A stretch of 64,000 bases of DNA, from positions 930,001-994,000 of the forward strand of contig CP170191.1 in NCBI GenBank assembly GCA_042434945.1. The letters run 5' to 3'. Positions 10,101 to 17,386 of the stretch are shown in pieces (positions within the stretch are counted from its first letter, which is position 1; every line of letters starts with the position of its first letter). The notes under the pieces were generated by a model. The model was not told where the DNA came from, made no database searches, and worked only from the letters and a program-made list of their open reading frames with translations. This DNA is from Escherichia hormaechei_A. Lineage in GTDB: Bacteria; Pseudomonadota; Gammaproteobacteria; Enterobacterales; Enterobacteriaceae. Made by a program: the position numbers and the translations under genes.

Positions 10101-10776
10101 TTTCACGCAGCTCCGCCACGCAGGATTTTACCACTGAGATTTGCGCCAGCACCTCGCGCATATGTTCGGTGAGATTTGCCAGTCGGTCCGAGGCCAGCCC
10201 GGTTTGCGCGAAGACCCGGCGACGCGCGCGCAGCGCAGTGATAGCCAGGCATGCCAGTACGCACACGACGATGAGCGTCATGGCGGGTGACATCCACAGC
10301 ATCACGGCAATGCCGGCAATGTAATAAGTGAACACCGCCAGCGGCACCGGGCACATCTGCAGCAGGGTATGCACCTGCTGCAGATCGCTGTTGGTCCGTG
10401 AAATCACCTGCCCGGTGCGCAGTGCGTCCTGGCCTGCGCCGTCAAGTTTTTGAATACTGTCGAATGCCCGTCCTCGCAGGGTGTGCTGCACCCAGAGCGA
10501 GAGCTCCCCGGCATAACCGCGGCGCACGTAGTTACCGATGAAATCAAAAAAGGCAATCAGCAATAGCCCGCAGGCCAGCCACGGCAGACGAGTCGGATTG
10601 CCCGCCAGCGCGTCGTTCACCGCTTGCCTTGTCAGCAACGGCGTCAGCGCGGCCAGCAGAATGGTCGAGACCGACGCTACCACTACGATGATGCTAAGTT
10701 TCTTACGTTCCCAGCACACGCGTGCCAGGCGAACTATCCAGGACCGCGCAGGAGTGGGAGAGTGAGTCGCAGGCAT
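7117..10776 (-). CDS. iroC: Fused ABC exporter IroC
   Basis: IroC is an inner-membrane ABC exporter required for salmochelin transport across the membrane. From the ATG at 10776 (GGAGG 6-7 bases upstream) it has 1219 residues; an in-frame ATG at 10827 lacks such a site. It is a full transporter in one chain: TMD1, NBD1 (Walker A GASGSGKST, signature LSGGQRQ, Walker B VLILDDTTSAVD), then TMD2 and NBD2 (Walker A GRSGAGKST, signature LSAGQRQ, Walker B ILLLDEATSRLD). NBD1 has an Asp in place of the usual catalytic Glu (LDDTTS), so the two ATP sites are probably asymmetric. NBD2 keeps the Glu. It sits between iroB and iroD on the same strand. Confidence 0.95.
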   Translation of the reverse strand: MPATHSPTPARSWIVRLARVCWERKKLSIIVVVASVSTILLAALTPLLTRQAVNDALAGNPTRLPWLACGLLLIAFFDFIGNYVRRGYAGELSLWVQHTLRGRAFDSIQKLDGAGQDALRTGQVISRTNSDLQQVHTLLQMCPVPLAVFTYYIAGIAVMLWMSPAMTLIVVCVLACLAITALRARRRVFAQTGLASDRLANLTEHMREVLAQISVVKSCVAELRETRWLDRQSRQMVRVRIGAAISQAMPGATMLALPVLGQIVLLCYGGWSVMHGRIDLGTFVAFASFLAMLTGPTRVLASFLVIAQRTQASVERVFALIDTRSQMEDGTEAVNGQVIGLQLENMSFEYRGGRRILSDVSFSLHAGETVAVVGASGSGKSTLLMLLARFYDPSAGEIWLNTSAGRQNLRDLRLKALRRRVGVVFEDAFLFAGTVAENIAYGHPQATADDIRLAARAAGASDFINALPKGFDTQLTERGTNLSGGQRQRIALARALITAPEVLILDDTTSAVDAGTEAEINTALSRYADEKHMLLVIARRRSTLQLASRIVVLDKGRVVDTGTQAELEARCPAFRALMTGDGDFLAPSHSGPNGLWPAVPAPQDDAAQTGDKGFVARMTRVPENAVQQALAGKGRKVTSLLKPVAWMFVIAALLIALDSAAGVGVLILLQRGIDSGVATGDMSTIGLCALFALCLVAVSWCCYSLQTVFAARAAESVQHTVRLRSFGHMLRLGLPWHEKHVDSRLTRMTVDVDSLARFLQNGLAGAATSLVTMFAIAAAMFWLDPLLALTALSAVPVVALATWIYRRLSSPAYAQARLEIGKVNSTLQEKVSGLRVVQSHGQQEQEAARLRALSDRFRATRVRAQKYLAVYFPFLTFCTEASYAAVLLVGASRVAEGEMTAGVLAAFFLLLGQFYGPVQQLSGIVDAWQQATASGKHINELLATEGTENIEPSSAPPATGALHLDEVTFSYPDSPEPALNKLTLTIPEGRVVAVVGRSGAGKSTLIKLIAGLYSPTHGRISIGDRMIDDASLADYRRQIGLVDQDVALFSGDIAENIRYSRPSSTNDDIEIASQRAGLYETVRNLPQGFRTPVNNGGADLSAGQRQLIALARAQLANAHILLLDEATSRLDRTSEERLMSSLTDVAHTGKHLALIVAHRLTTAQRCDLIAVIDKGQLAEYGTHEQLLAAGGLYTRLWHDSVGSSVPHRQHDITGEIVEE

Positions 10777-10917
10777 TAAGCCTCCTCCGTCTGTAAAAAA
10801 TAGGATCCAAGTCGGATCGCTGTGCAAAAAAAAGCGCCAGCCCGATCCGGTCCCGCATTGTTACGGGCGTATCTCCTGGATGCGTGCTGGCGTATGATCG
10901 TCATGACGGCGTAGTGG

Positions 10918-12033
10918 CTACCCTTTCTGTACCCTCGCGATCAGGCTTTTCGCCACCTCGCTCGGACAGGGTTGCGCTGCCATTTCCGCCGCTACCTCTT
11001 CAGAGGCGTCGCGAAGCGCGCGATTGTCGAGGAAAGCATTGATCATGCTGCTCGACAGGCCGTCGTCGCCGGGGATGATCCCGCAGCCGCGTTCGACAAC
11101 AGCGCGGGCATTTACCGGGCGATCGGCACCCTGGCCGAAGACGATCTGTGGAATACCGGCGTGCAGCGCCGTCAGGGTATTGCCCGCGCCACCATGATGA
11201 ATGAAGCCATCTGCGCCGTTCAGGAAGGCTCCCATGGGTATCCAGTCGACCAGGCGAACATTTGAGGGCAGTGAGCGCAGATCCGACCGCGCATTGGCCG
11301 AAAGATGCAGGATGATCTCGGCATCGACTTCACTGGCGGAATCCATCACCCAGGCGATCAGGTCAAGGCCGTCGACCATCGGTTTGACGGTACCGAGACT
11401 CACCAGCAGACGTTTACGGTCGGGCGTCCTCTCCCACCACGGTTCCCACACCGCGCCGCCGTTGTACGGGACGTACTGCATGGGAATAATGGGTTCTCCG
11501 TCGTTTTCAAGAATGCTCATGCTCGGTGGTGTTACGTCGATCCAGGCCATATCGCGCGGTGCGGCCCCAACGCCGTGGCGATGGTAGGCGTCCGCGAGCG
11601 AACGCGTTACGCCTTTGATATGCCAGGGCGTATGGCCGAAGCCGACGGTTTGCATTACGACCGGTATATCGTATTTGGCGGCAATCAGAGGCCCGATGAC
11701 GCCGAGCGGCGGGTAGATGATGAGATCGGGCCGCCAGTGTCCGGCAAACTCCACCAGGTGGTCGGCCATCTCTTCGCTGAAGAATGAGAAGTTGCCCATT
11801 TTTGTGCCGATGTTGCTTTCTTTTCGCTGTGCCTCGCGGCGGCGATAGTCAGCTTCAGAATCAAAACCGGGTGCGGCGTCAAATACCACCAGCCCTGCTT
11901 CTGCCGCTTTTTGGGCGAATTTTCCTCCGCTGGCGATCAGCACTTCATGGCCGTTAACGCGAAACGCCTGTGCCAGAGACAGCACAGGATACAGCAGCCC
12001 ATAGAGAGGCGGGCCTACAAACAAAATACGCAT
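10918..12033 (-). CDS. iroB: Enterobactin C-glucosyltransferase IroB
   Basis: IroB attaches glucose from UDP-glucose to C5 of the catechol rings of enterobactin, giving salmochelins that escape lipocalin-2. The 371-residue product is a GT-B fold enzyme of family GT1. It shows the N-terminal MRILFVGPPLYGLLYPVLSLAQAF and the C-terminal donor-binding region GFIHHGGAGNTLTALHAGIPQIVFGQGADRPVNA in overlapping pieces. GGAGAGGGA precedes the ATG by 7 bases. It is the first gene of iroBCDE; the leader extends into the 12034-12703 region with its Fur box. Confidence 0.96.
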   Translation of the reverse strand: MRILFVGPPLYGLLYPVLSLAQAFRVNGHEVLIASGGKFAQKAAEAGLVVFDAAPGFDSEADYRRREAQRKESNIGTKMGNFSFFSEEMADHLVEFAGHWRPDLIIYPPLGVIGPLIAAKYDIPVVMQTVGFGHTPWHIKGVTRSLADAYHRHGVGAAPRDMAWIDVTPPSMSILENDGEPIIPMQYVPYNGGAVWEPWWERTPDRKRLLVSLGTVKPMVDGLDLIAWVMDSASEVDAEIILHLSANARSDLRSLPSNVRLVDWIPMGAFLNGADGFIHHGGAGNTLTALHAGIPQIVFGQGADRPVNARAVVERGCGIIPGDDGLSSSMINAFLDNRALRDASEEVAAEMAAQPCPSEVAKSLIARVQKG

Positions 12034-12703
12034 GAGAAAATCCCTCTCCGCTTGACGAACTAAATCAGGAAGTCGACGCAGTCATATGCCAGCAGCAGGA
12101 CGTTAATTTTCGTTAAGCCTGCTTTGACAGACGCTGCGTCCTTTTTGAGTTTCATCAGCCTTACGAACGGTCCTGTCGCTGACTATTCCGTGACGTAGGC
12201 TGGTGAATCGGGAATTCCTTGTCCCGGCTTCCATTAACGCTTACGCGCCGTTGTCCTTTTGAACAGCCCAGGCGGCGTCGTGCTGCCACGCCGCGGTGTT
12301 CAGATGCATTTGTTGAGTGTGAGACCGTTCAACAAACCTGGAGAGGCTTGTTTCCTGATACCTCTGTATACCTTGCCAGATAAACCATCAGTGCAAATGC
12401 TAATGATAATAATTACTATTATCATATGTGAGTTGCAACTATAATTAAGCACTTAATGCACAATGAATCGATTATGGGAAAAATCGCAGGTGGGGCTCAG
12501 CAAAAGGGGACTCTGTGGATTTAGGCACAAAATCCCACGCTTGCGGCGGTTTACAGGCGGACCTGGTGATTCTGTGTAATTGATGGCGGGGGTCTACGAT
12601 GACGCTACTTCACCAAATAGCGCGGGTTTACCTCCCGTAAATACTGGCGATGTTACTATGATGCCTGATTCACTGCTGTTTATCGTTATGGAAAACCTGC
12701 GTA
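12034..12703. other. 670-bp divergent control region between iroB and the macAB-like operon
   Basis: No convincing gene lies here. A 61-codon open frame at 12259-12444 has no ribosome-binding site and no recognisable product. The region holds one clear Fur box (12405-12423) in its middle and an exact TATAAT on the plus strand at 12440-12445. That leaves about 370 bases to iroB and about 260 bases of leader to the macA-like gene. Base composition is more AT-rich near the Fur box than in either operon. Confidence 0.7.
12405..12423. promoter_or_regulatory. Near-perfect Fur box, iroB / macAB-like divergent promoter
   Basis: GATAATAATTACTATTATC is a 19-bp palindrome matching the Fur consensus at almost every position. 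A consensus TATAAT at 12440-12445 on the plus strand puts the box over its -35 region, so Fur binding should block transcription toward the macA-like gene. On the minus strand a TTGCAA (from 12437 downward) with a TAATTA 17 bases on could serve iroB, with the box over its -10. One box may thus control both operons. Confidence 0.78.
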
Positions 12704-13891
12704 ATGTTAACAAAATTCCCTCCCCGACGCGTAATGACCTGTGCTGCGGCTCTGCTAATTATTTTTAGCATCGCCTTGTTCTTCTTCCTGAGAAGCCCCG
12801 AGGTTCCTGAGTATGTTACCGCTCCAGTACGCATCGGCGATATTGAAAACGCCGTACTTGCTACCGGTCGAATTGATGCGATTGAGCGGGTCAACGTTGG
12901 GGCACAGGTTTCTGGCCAGGTTAAGTCGCTGAAGGTGAAGTTAGGCGATCGTGTCACTAAAGGGCAGCTCATCGCTGAAATTGATGACGTGCCGCAGCGG
13001 AATGATTTACGCAACGCAGAAGCTGCTCTCAACGTGGTAAAAGCGGACCTTCAGGCTAAGCAGGCGCAGTTGAAGCAAGCCTCATTGCGTTTTAAGCGCC
13101 AGCGCCAGATGTTAAATGAGGATGCCAGCTCGAGAGAAGATTTCGAAACGGCTGAAACCACGCTGGCCAGTACCCGCGCTGAGCTATCGGCACTGAATGC
13201 CAAACTCGTCCAGGCGCAAATTGATGTCGACAAGAAAAAGGTCGATTTGGGTTATACAAAAGTTGTTGCTCCCATGGACGGCATTGTTATTGCCGTTGTC
13301 ACCCAACAGGGCCAAACGGTTAACTCCAGCCAAAGTGCGCCGACCATTATCAAACTCGCACGTCTGGACGTGATGACAATTAAAGCCCAGATCTCTGAGG
13401 CGGATATCACGCGAATTTCACCGGGACAGAAAGCCAGATTCACCATTTTCTCTGAGCCGGATAAGCATTATGACGCCACGTTACGTACCGTTGAACTGGC
13501 ACCTGAGTCGGTTATGAAAGATGATAGCCTTGCCAGCAGTAGCTCAGCCTCAGGGTCAGGCACGTCAAATGCTTCGGTGTACTACAACGCGCTGCTGGAT
13601 GTCCCCAATCCAGAAAATCGGCTGCGAATTGCCATGACAGCACAGGTGACCTTGCTGGCTGGAGAAGCTAAAAATACGTTACTGGTGCCGATTCAGGCTG
13701 TGCACAAGGTGAGTGGCAACAAACAGCAGGTGCAGATATTGACCAGTGATAACCGGCTGGAAACCCGTGAGGTCAAAACCGGCATTACTAACAGTGTGGA
13801 TATCCAGATCCTGGACGGTGTAAAAGTCGGGGAACATGTTGTGTTATCGCAGCCGGGTGAAAAAGCGCCCGGGGAAGGGTTTGTATCTTGA
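12704..13891 (+). CDS. MacA-like periplasmic adaptor (membrane fusion protein)
   Basis: The product has 395 residues: one N-terminal membrane anchor (CAAALLIIFSIALFFFL, about residues 13-29), a first lipoyl half (TGRIDAIERVNVGAQVSGQV), a coiled-coil hairpin (about 105-180), the second lipoyl half (VVAPMDGIVIAVVTQQGQTV), then beta-barrel and membrane-proximal domains. This is the MacA branch of the HlyD/RND adaptor family. It bridges a MacB-type ABC pump and an outer-membrane duct. The stop overlaps the next gene's start. Its closest functional analogue is likely PvdR of the pyoverdine exporter PvdRT-OpmQ, or MacA itself. Proximity to iro and the Fur box suggest siderophore export (inference). 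Confidence 0.9.
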   Translation: MLTKFPPRRVMTCAAALLIIFSIALFFFLRSPEVPEYVTAPVRIGDIENAVLATGRIDAIERVNVGAQVSGQVKSLKVKLGDRVTKGQLIAEIDDVPQRNDLRNAEAALNVVKADLQAKQAQLKQASLRFKRQRQMLNEDASSREDFETAETTLASTRAELSALNAKLVQAQIDVDKKKVDLGYTKVVAPMDGIVIAVVTQQGQTVNSSQSAPTIIKLARLDVMTIKAQISEADITRISPGQKARFTIFSEPDKHYDATLRTVELAPESVMKDDSLASSSSASGSGTSNASVYYNALLDVPNPENRLRIAMTAQVTLLAGEAKNTLLVPIQAVHKVSGNKQQVQILTSDNRLETREVKTGITNSVDIQILDGVKVGEHVVLSQPGEKAPGEGFVS

Positions 13892-15828
13892 GTAATATCA
13901 TAGAACTCAAGGGCATCAGCCGCACCTACAGGAACGGTGGACAGGATCTCACCGTGCTTAAAGGGATTGATTTGACTATCGCTGCTGGGGAGATGGTCGC
14001 GATCATCGGCGCCTCCGGTTCCGGTAAGTCAACCCTGATGAATATTATGGGCTGTCTCGATGTCCCTGATTGTGGCGATTACTTTATCAGCGGTCAAAAT
14101 GCCGCCCAGCTTTCACCTGACGATCTGGCAAGGATCCGCCGTGAGCACATCGGTTTTATCTTCCAGCGTTATCATTTAATGCCCGACCTGAGCGCGTTAA
14201 GTAACGTTGAAATTCCGGCGATTTATGCCAACAGTGAGCGCGAAAAGCGCCGTCTGCGCGCGGCGACATTGCTTGGAAGACTCGGGCTGGAAGGTCGTGA
14301 ACATCATAAGCCGGGAGAGCTTTCAGGCGGCCAGCAGCAGCGTGTGAGTATTGCCCGCTCGCTGATTAACGGCGGTGAAATCATTCTGGCGGATGAACCC
14401 ACCGGCGCGCTGGATACGCAGTCCGGTCAGGAGGTACTGTCAATACTCAGTGAACTGAATCAGCGTGGCCATACCGTGGTTATGGTGACACATGATATGA
14501 AGGTAGCGCAGCATGCTAACCGTATTATTGAGCTGCGTGACGGTGAAATTATTTCTGATACCGGCAGTCGTGTTACCTCCGGGGTTGCCCTTAAACGACC
14601 TGACAGCGTTCAGCAAAGCTGGTGGCAAAGTATTGTTGACCGTACCCGTGAATCCCTGCACATGGCGTTAAAAGCGATGAATGCGCATCGCCTGCGCACG
14701 ACGTTAACCATGACGGGCATTATTTTTGGTATCGCCGCGGTTGTTACGGTGGTGGCACTGGGTGAAGGCGCGAAACAGCGAACCCTTGATAATATCAAGG
14801 AGCTTGGAACCAACGTGGTGAGCATCTACCCGGGAAGGGATTTCTTTGACGACAGCACTGAAGCCATTCGTACACTGGTCCCGGCAGACGCCGAAGCATT
14901 AGCAAAGCAGGGGTTTGTTGACAGCGTCAGCCCCGAAGTTAACGCTTCCGACAACATTCGCTTTCTGGGTAAATCCGCTACCGCCACGATCAATGGCGTT
15001 GGGCGCGATCATTTTCGCGTAAACGGTATTGAACTGTTGCAGGGATCAACTTTCCAGGACGATCGAAATGCCTCGCAGGAAGTCATCATTGATGAAAACG
15101 CCCGCAAGGCGTTATTTGACGATGCGGGACTCAAGGCACTTGGGCAAATCGTTTTTCTGGGTTCCGTGCCTGCACGGGTTGTCGGCATCGCCAAAGGGAA
15201 CAGCCGAAGCTATGCGCCTAATCGCATTAACGTCTGGATGCCTTACAGCACGGTGATGTATCGAATGACAGGAAAACCGGTGTTGACCAGCATCAGCGTA
15301 AGGCTTAAGGATGATGTTGCCAACGAGGCAGCGGTCAGCGCTATTTCTCAGCTTCTCACTCAACGCCACGGCGTGAAAGACTTCCAGCTTTATAATTTCG
15401 AGCAGATTCGACAATCAATCGAACGGACCTCAATGACCTTTAGCATCCTGATTCTGATGGTGGCCTGCATCTCGCTGATGATCGGCAGCATTGGGGTGAT
15501 GAATATCATGCTGGTGTCGGTCACGGAACGGACCCATGAGATTGGCGTACGAATGGCGGTCGGTGCGCGTCAGGGCGATATCATGCAGCAGTTTATGATT
15601 GAGGCTGTGCTGGTATGTCTAATAGGCGGAGTGTTAGGTATTGCACTGTCGTATGCCGCCGGAGCGCTGTTCACCGCGCTGGCAGGGGGCATTTTCACCG
15701 CCATTTATTCGTGGCAGGCCGCTGCTGCCGCATTCTTCTGCTCAACTTTAATCGGCATGATCTTTGGTTATCTCCCTGCCCGCAAGGCAGCAAGGATGGA
15801 TCCGGTCGTTTCACTGGCCAGCGAGTAA
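13888..15828 (+). CDS. MacB-like ABC exporter (fused ATPase-permease)
   Basis: The 646-residue product has MacB architecture: N-terminal ATPase (Walker A GASGSGKST at about 39-47, Q-loop FIFQRYHLM, signature LSGGQQQR, Walker B ILADEPTGALD), then TM1 (about 270-295), a large periplasmic domain and three C-terminal TM helices with the FtsX-like motif TERTHEIGVRMAVGAR. It starts at TTG; the sequence TTGA overlaps the TGA of the adaptor gene, indicating translational coupling. MacB-type pumps drive export by mechanotransmission from the periplasm. E. coli MacB is of similar length (648). Substrate is inferred from context only. Confidence 0.92.
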   Translation: MSNIIELKGISRTYRNGGQDLTVLKGIDLTIAAGEMVAIIGASGSGKSTLMNIMGCLDVPDCGDYFISGQNAAQLSPDDLARIRREHIGFIFQRYHLMPDLSALSNVEIPAIYANSEREKRRLRAATLLGRLGLEGREHHKPGELSGGQQQRVSIARSLINGGEIILADEPTGALDTQSGQEVLSILSELNQRGHTVVMVTHDMKVAQHANRIIELRDGEIISDTGSRVTSGVALKRPDSVQQSWWQSIVDRTRESLHMALKAMNAHRLRTTLTMTGIIFGIAAVVTVVALGEGAKQRTLDNIKELGTNVVSIYPGRDFFDDSTEAIRTLVPADAEALAKQGFVDSVSPEVNASDNIRFLGKSATATINGVGRDHFRVNGIELLQGSTFQDDRNASQEVIIDENARKALFDDAGLKALGQIVFLGSVPARVVGIAKGNSRSYAPNRINVWMPYSTVMYRMTGKPVLTSISVRLKDDVANEAAVSAISQLLTQRHGVKDFQLYNFEQIRQSIERTSMTFSILILMVACISLMIGSIGVMNIMLVSVTERTHEIGVRMAVGARQGDIMQQFMIEAVLVCLIGGVLGIALSYAAGALFTALAGGIFTAIYSWQAAAAAFFCSTLIGMIFGYLPARKAARMDPVVSLASE

Positions 15829-15831
15829 CCC

Positions 15832-17202
15832 ATGAAAATATTATCCCCTTTAACAGTATGCCTTGCTGTCCTGCTTAGTGCTGGCTGCGCCGACTCTCTG
15901 AAAAGCGACTATCAGCCTCCTGAGGTGAAATACCCTGCCAACTGGTATCAGGCGGATGCTGCGGAGGAGAGGATGCCGTTCGACTGGCAGGCCTTTAACG
16001 ATCCAGACCTCGACGGCTGGCTGCGGCAGGTGATGGTGCGCAATAACGATGTCGCTGGAGCAGTATTGCGTGTTTATCGCGCCCGCCTGGAAGAAGAGCG
16101 GATTGGCATCACAAACGATCCGGGACTAAAAGGTTCGCTCGCGCTTGACGGTAAAAAACAGCTGAACAGCTCAGCCAACTGGAGCAGGGGCAGCGTTGCC
16201 AGTATTAATACCAGCTATGAGCTGGATCTGTGGGGCAAAATAGCGCGGCAGCGCGATGGGAAGGCGTGGGCACGTTTTGCCTCGGAAGAGGATCTGCGTT
16301 CTGCACGCCTGACGCTGCTTTCAAATGCCAGTAATAATTACTGGCGCTTAGGCTTTATTAACCAGCAGCTGTCTGTCCTGCAACAAAGCATCGACTATGC
16401 AAAAGAGACGCTGCGCCTGGCTAACGCGCGCTATGCCGCGGGCGGTGCCTCCTCTCTGGATGTTGTGGATGCTCAGCAGGGCGTGCTTTCGCAGGAAAAC
16501 AGGCTGGCGGCGTTGAAGAATGAACGTTTACAGGCGCTCAATCAGCAAGCCGTTTTGCTTGGAACCGCGCCGGGCAGCGCGATAGTCGAACCGAAAACGT
16601 TACCAATGGGACCACTGCCGCAGGTCAGTGGAAAGATCCCGGTCAACGTGCTGCGGCATCGACCCGATATCAGCGCTAAAGAGTGGCGGGTACGGGAAGC
16701 ATTGGCCAACGTTGATGTCCAGCGTACTGCATTTTATCCAGCGTTTAGTCTGACCGGCTCGCTTGGCACCAGCAGCAGCAGCCTTATGGCCTTCCTGGAA
16801 AATCCTGTAGGCTCTGTTGGAGCAAACCTGACCCTCCCGTTCCTGGAATGGAGAGAAAGGGGCATGGACGTGAAGATTGCCCGCAACGACTACGAGCAAC
16901 GGGTTCTGGAGTTTAAACAGGAACTTTACAAGGCGATGAGTAGCATAGAAGATGCGCTTGCTTTGCGTCATCAACTCCTGGAACAGGAGACGCTTCTACG
17001 TGAAGGCCTGGAACTGGCGAAAAAATCAGAGAGGCTAAACGAAGTTCGCTATCGCCAGGGCGCGGTGCGAATTTCTTTCTGGCTTGATGCTCAGGAGAAA
17101 CGCCGTCAGGCCGAACTGGCACTGTATGAAAATCGCTTTAACCAGTTAAATAATCTGGCAAAAATCTATATGGAGTTCGGCGGTTCGGTATCTTTCCCCT
17201 GA
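15832..17202 (+). CDS. Outer-membrane efflux lipoprotein of the MacAB-like system
   Basis: The 456-residue product has a lipoprotein signal peptide with lipobox LSAGC (Cys at about 19), then the two repeats of the TolC/NodT outer-membrane factor family (SYELDLWGKIARQRDGKAWA; RHRPDISAKEWRVREALANV). The ATG lies 3 bases after the macB-like stop, so the three genes form one operon. A dedicated outer-membrane duct is unusual for MacAB in enterics, where TolC serves, but is found in PvdRT-OpmQ. It would complete a self-contained tripartite exporter. No clear terminator follows; about 130 bases separate it from the next promoter region. Confidence 0.9.
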   Translation: MKILSPLTVCLAVLLSAGCADSLKSDYQPPEVKYPANWYQADAAEERMPFDWQAFNDPDLDGWLRQVMVRNNDVAGAVLRVYRARLEEERIGITNDPGLKGSLALDGKKQLNSSANWSRGSVASINTSYELDLWGKIARQRDGKAWARFASEEDLRSARLTLLSNASNNYWRLGFINQQLSVLQQSIDYAKETLRLANARYAAGGASSLDVVDAQQGVLSQENRLAALKNERLQALNQQAVLLGTAPGSAIVEPKTLPMGPLPQVSGKIPVNVLRHRPDISAKEWRVREALANVDVQRTAFYPAFSLTGSLGTSSSSLMAFLENPVGSVGANLTLPFLEWRERGMDVKIARNDYEQRVLEFKQELYKAMSSIEDALALRHQLLEQETLLREGLELAKKSERLNEVRYRQGAVRISFWLDAQEKRRQAELALYENRFNQLNNLAKIYMEFGGSVSFP

Positions 17203-17314
17203 ATTGCGCAGACTCATTTACGTCTGGCAGCAATAGGACTTGCTGCCATGGCGCAGTTCGCAAGACATCCCTCGTTATTATTCAAACCCATCTCACAAAA
17301 ATCGTTCCTACCCT

Positions 17315-17375
17315 TTGATCGAAATTTCATCTCCGACTATATGACTAGTCATATCATTTAAATGACTAGTCATAT
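17315..17375 (+). promoter_or_regulatory. Promoter with two palindromic operators before the beta-glucoside operon
   Basis: ATGACTAGTCAT occurs twice, at 17341-17352 and 17362-17373. It is a perfect 12-bp palindrome, flanked by AT to give longer dyads, with a repeat distance of 21 bp (two helical turns). A TTGATC at 17315-17320 and TATATG at 17338-17343 are spaced 17 bp and would be -35 and -10, so the first operator covers the -10 and the second the start point. GntR/HutC-type regulators bind short palindromes of this kind, and the operon's own GntR gene (20152) is the obvious candidate. Confidence 0.75.
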
Positions 17376-17386
17376 AGGAGGCAACC

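Noticed and set aside
12259..12444. 61-codon open frame in the iroB/macA-like control region
   Set aside because: No ribosome-binding site, no similarity I recognise, and it runs through the Fur box.
13888..15828. Calling the exporter macB outright
   Set aside because: Architecture is the same, but the dedicated outer-membrane gene, TTG start and iro context suggest a paralogue; orthology to macAB cannot be shown without a tree.
2400..17202. iro region as a recent genomic island with attachment sites
   Set aside because: No integrase, tRNA, flanking direct repeat or insertion sequence was seen; it may be an old chromosomal locus of the genus.
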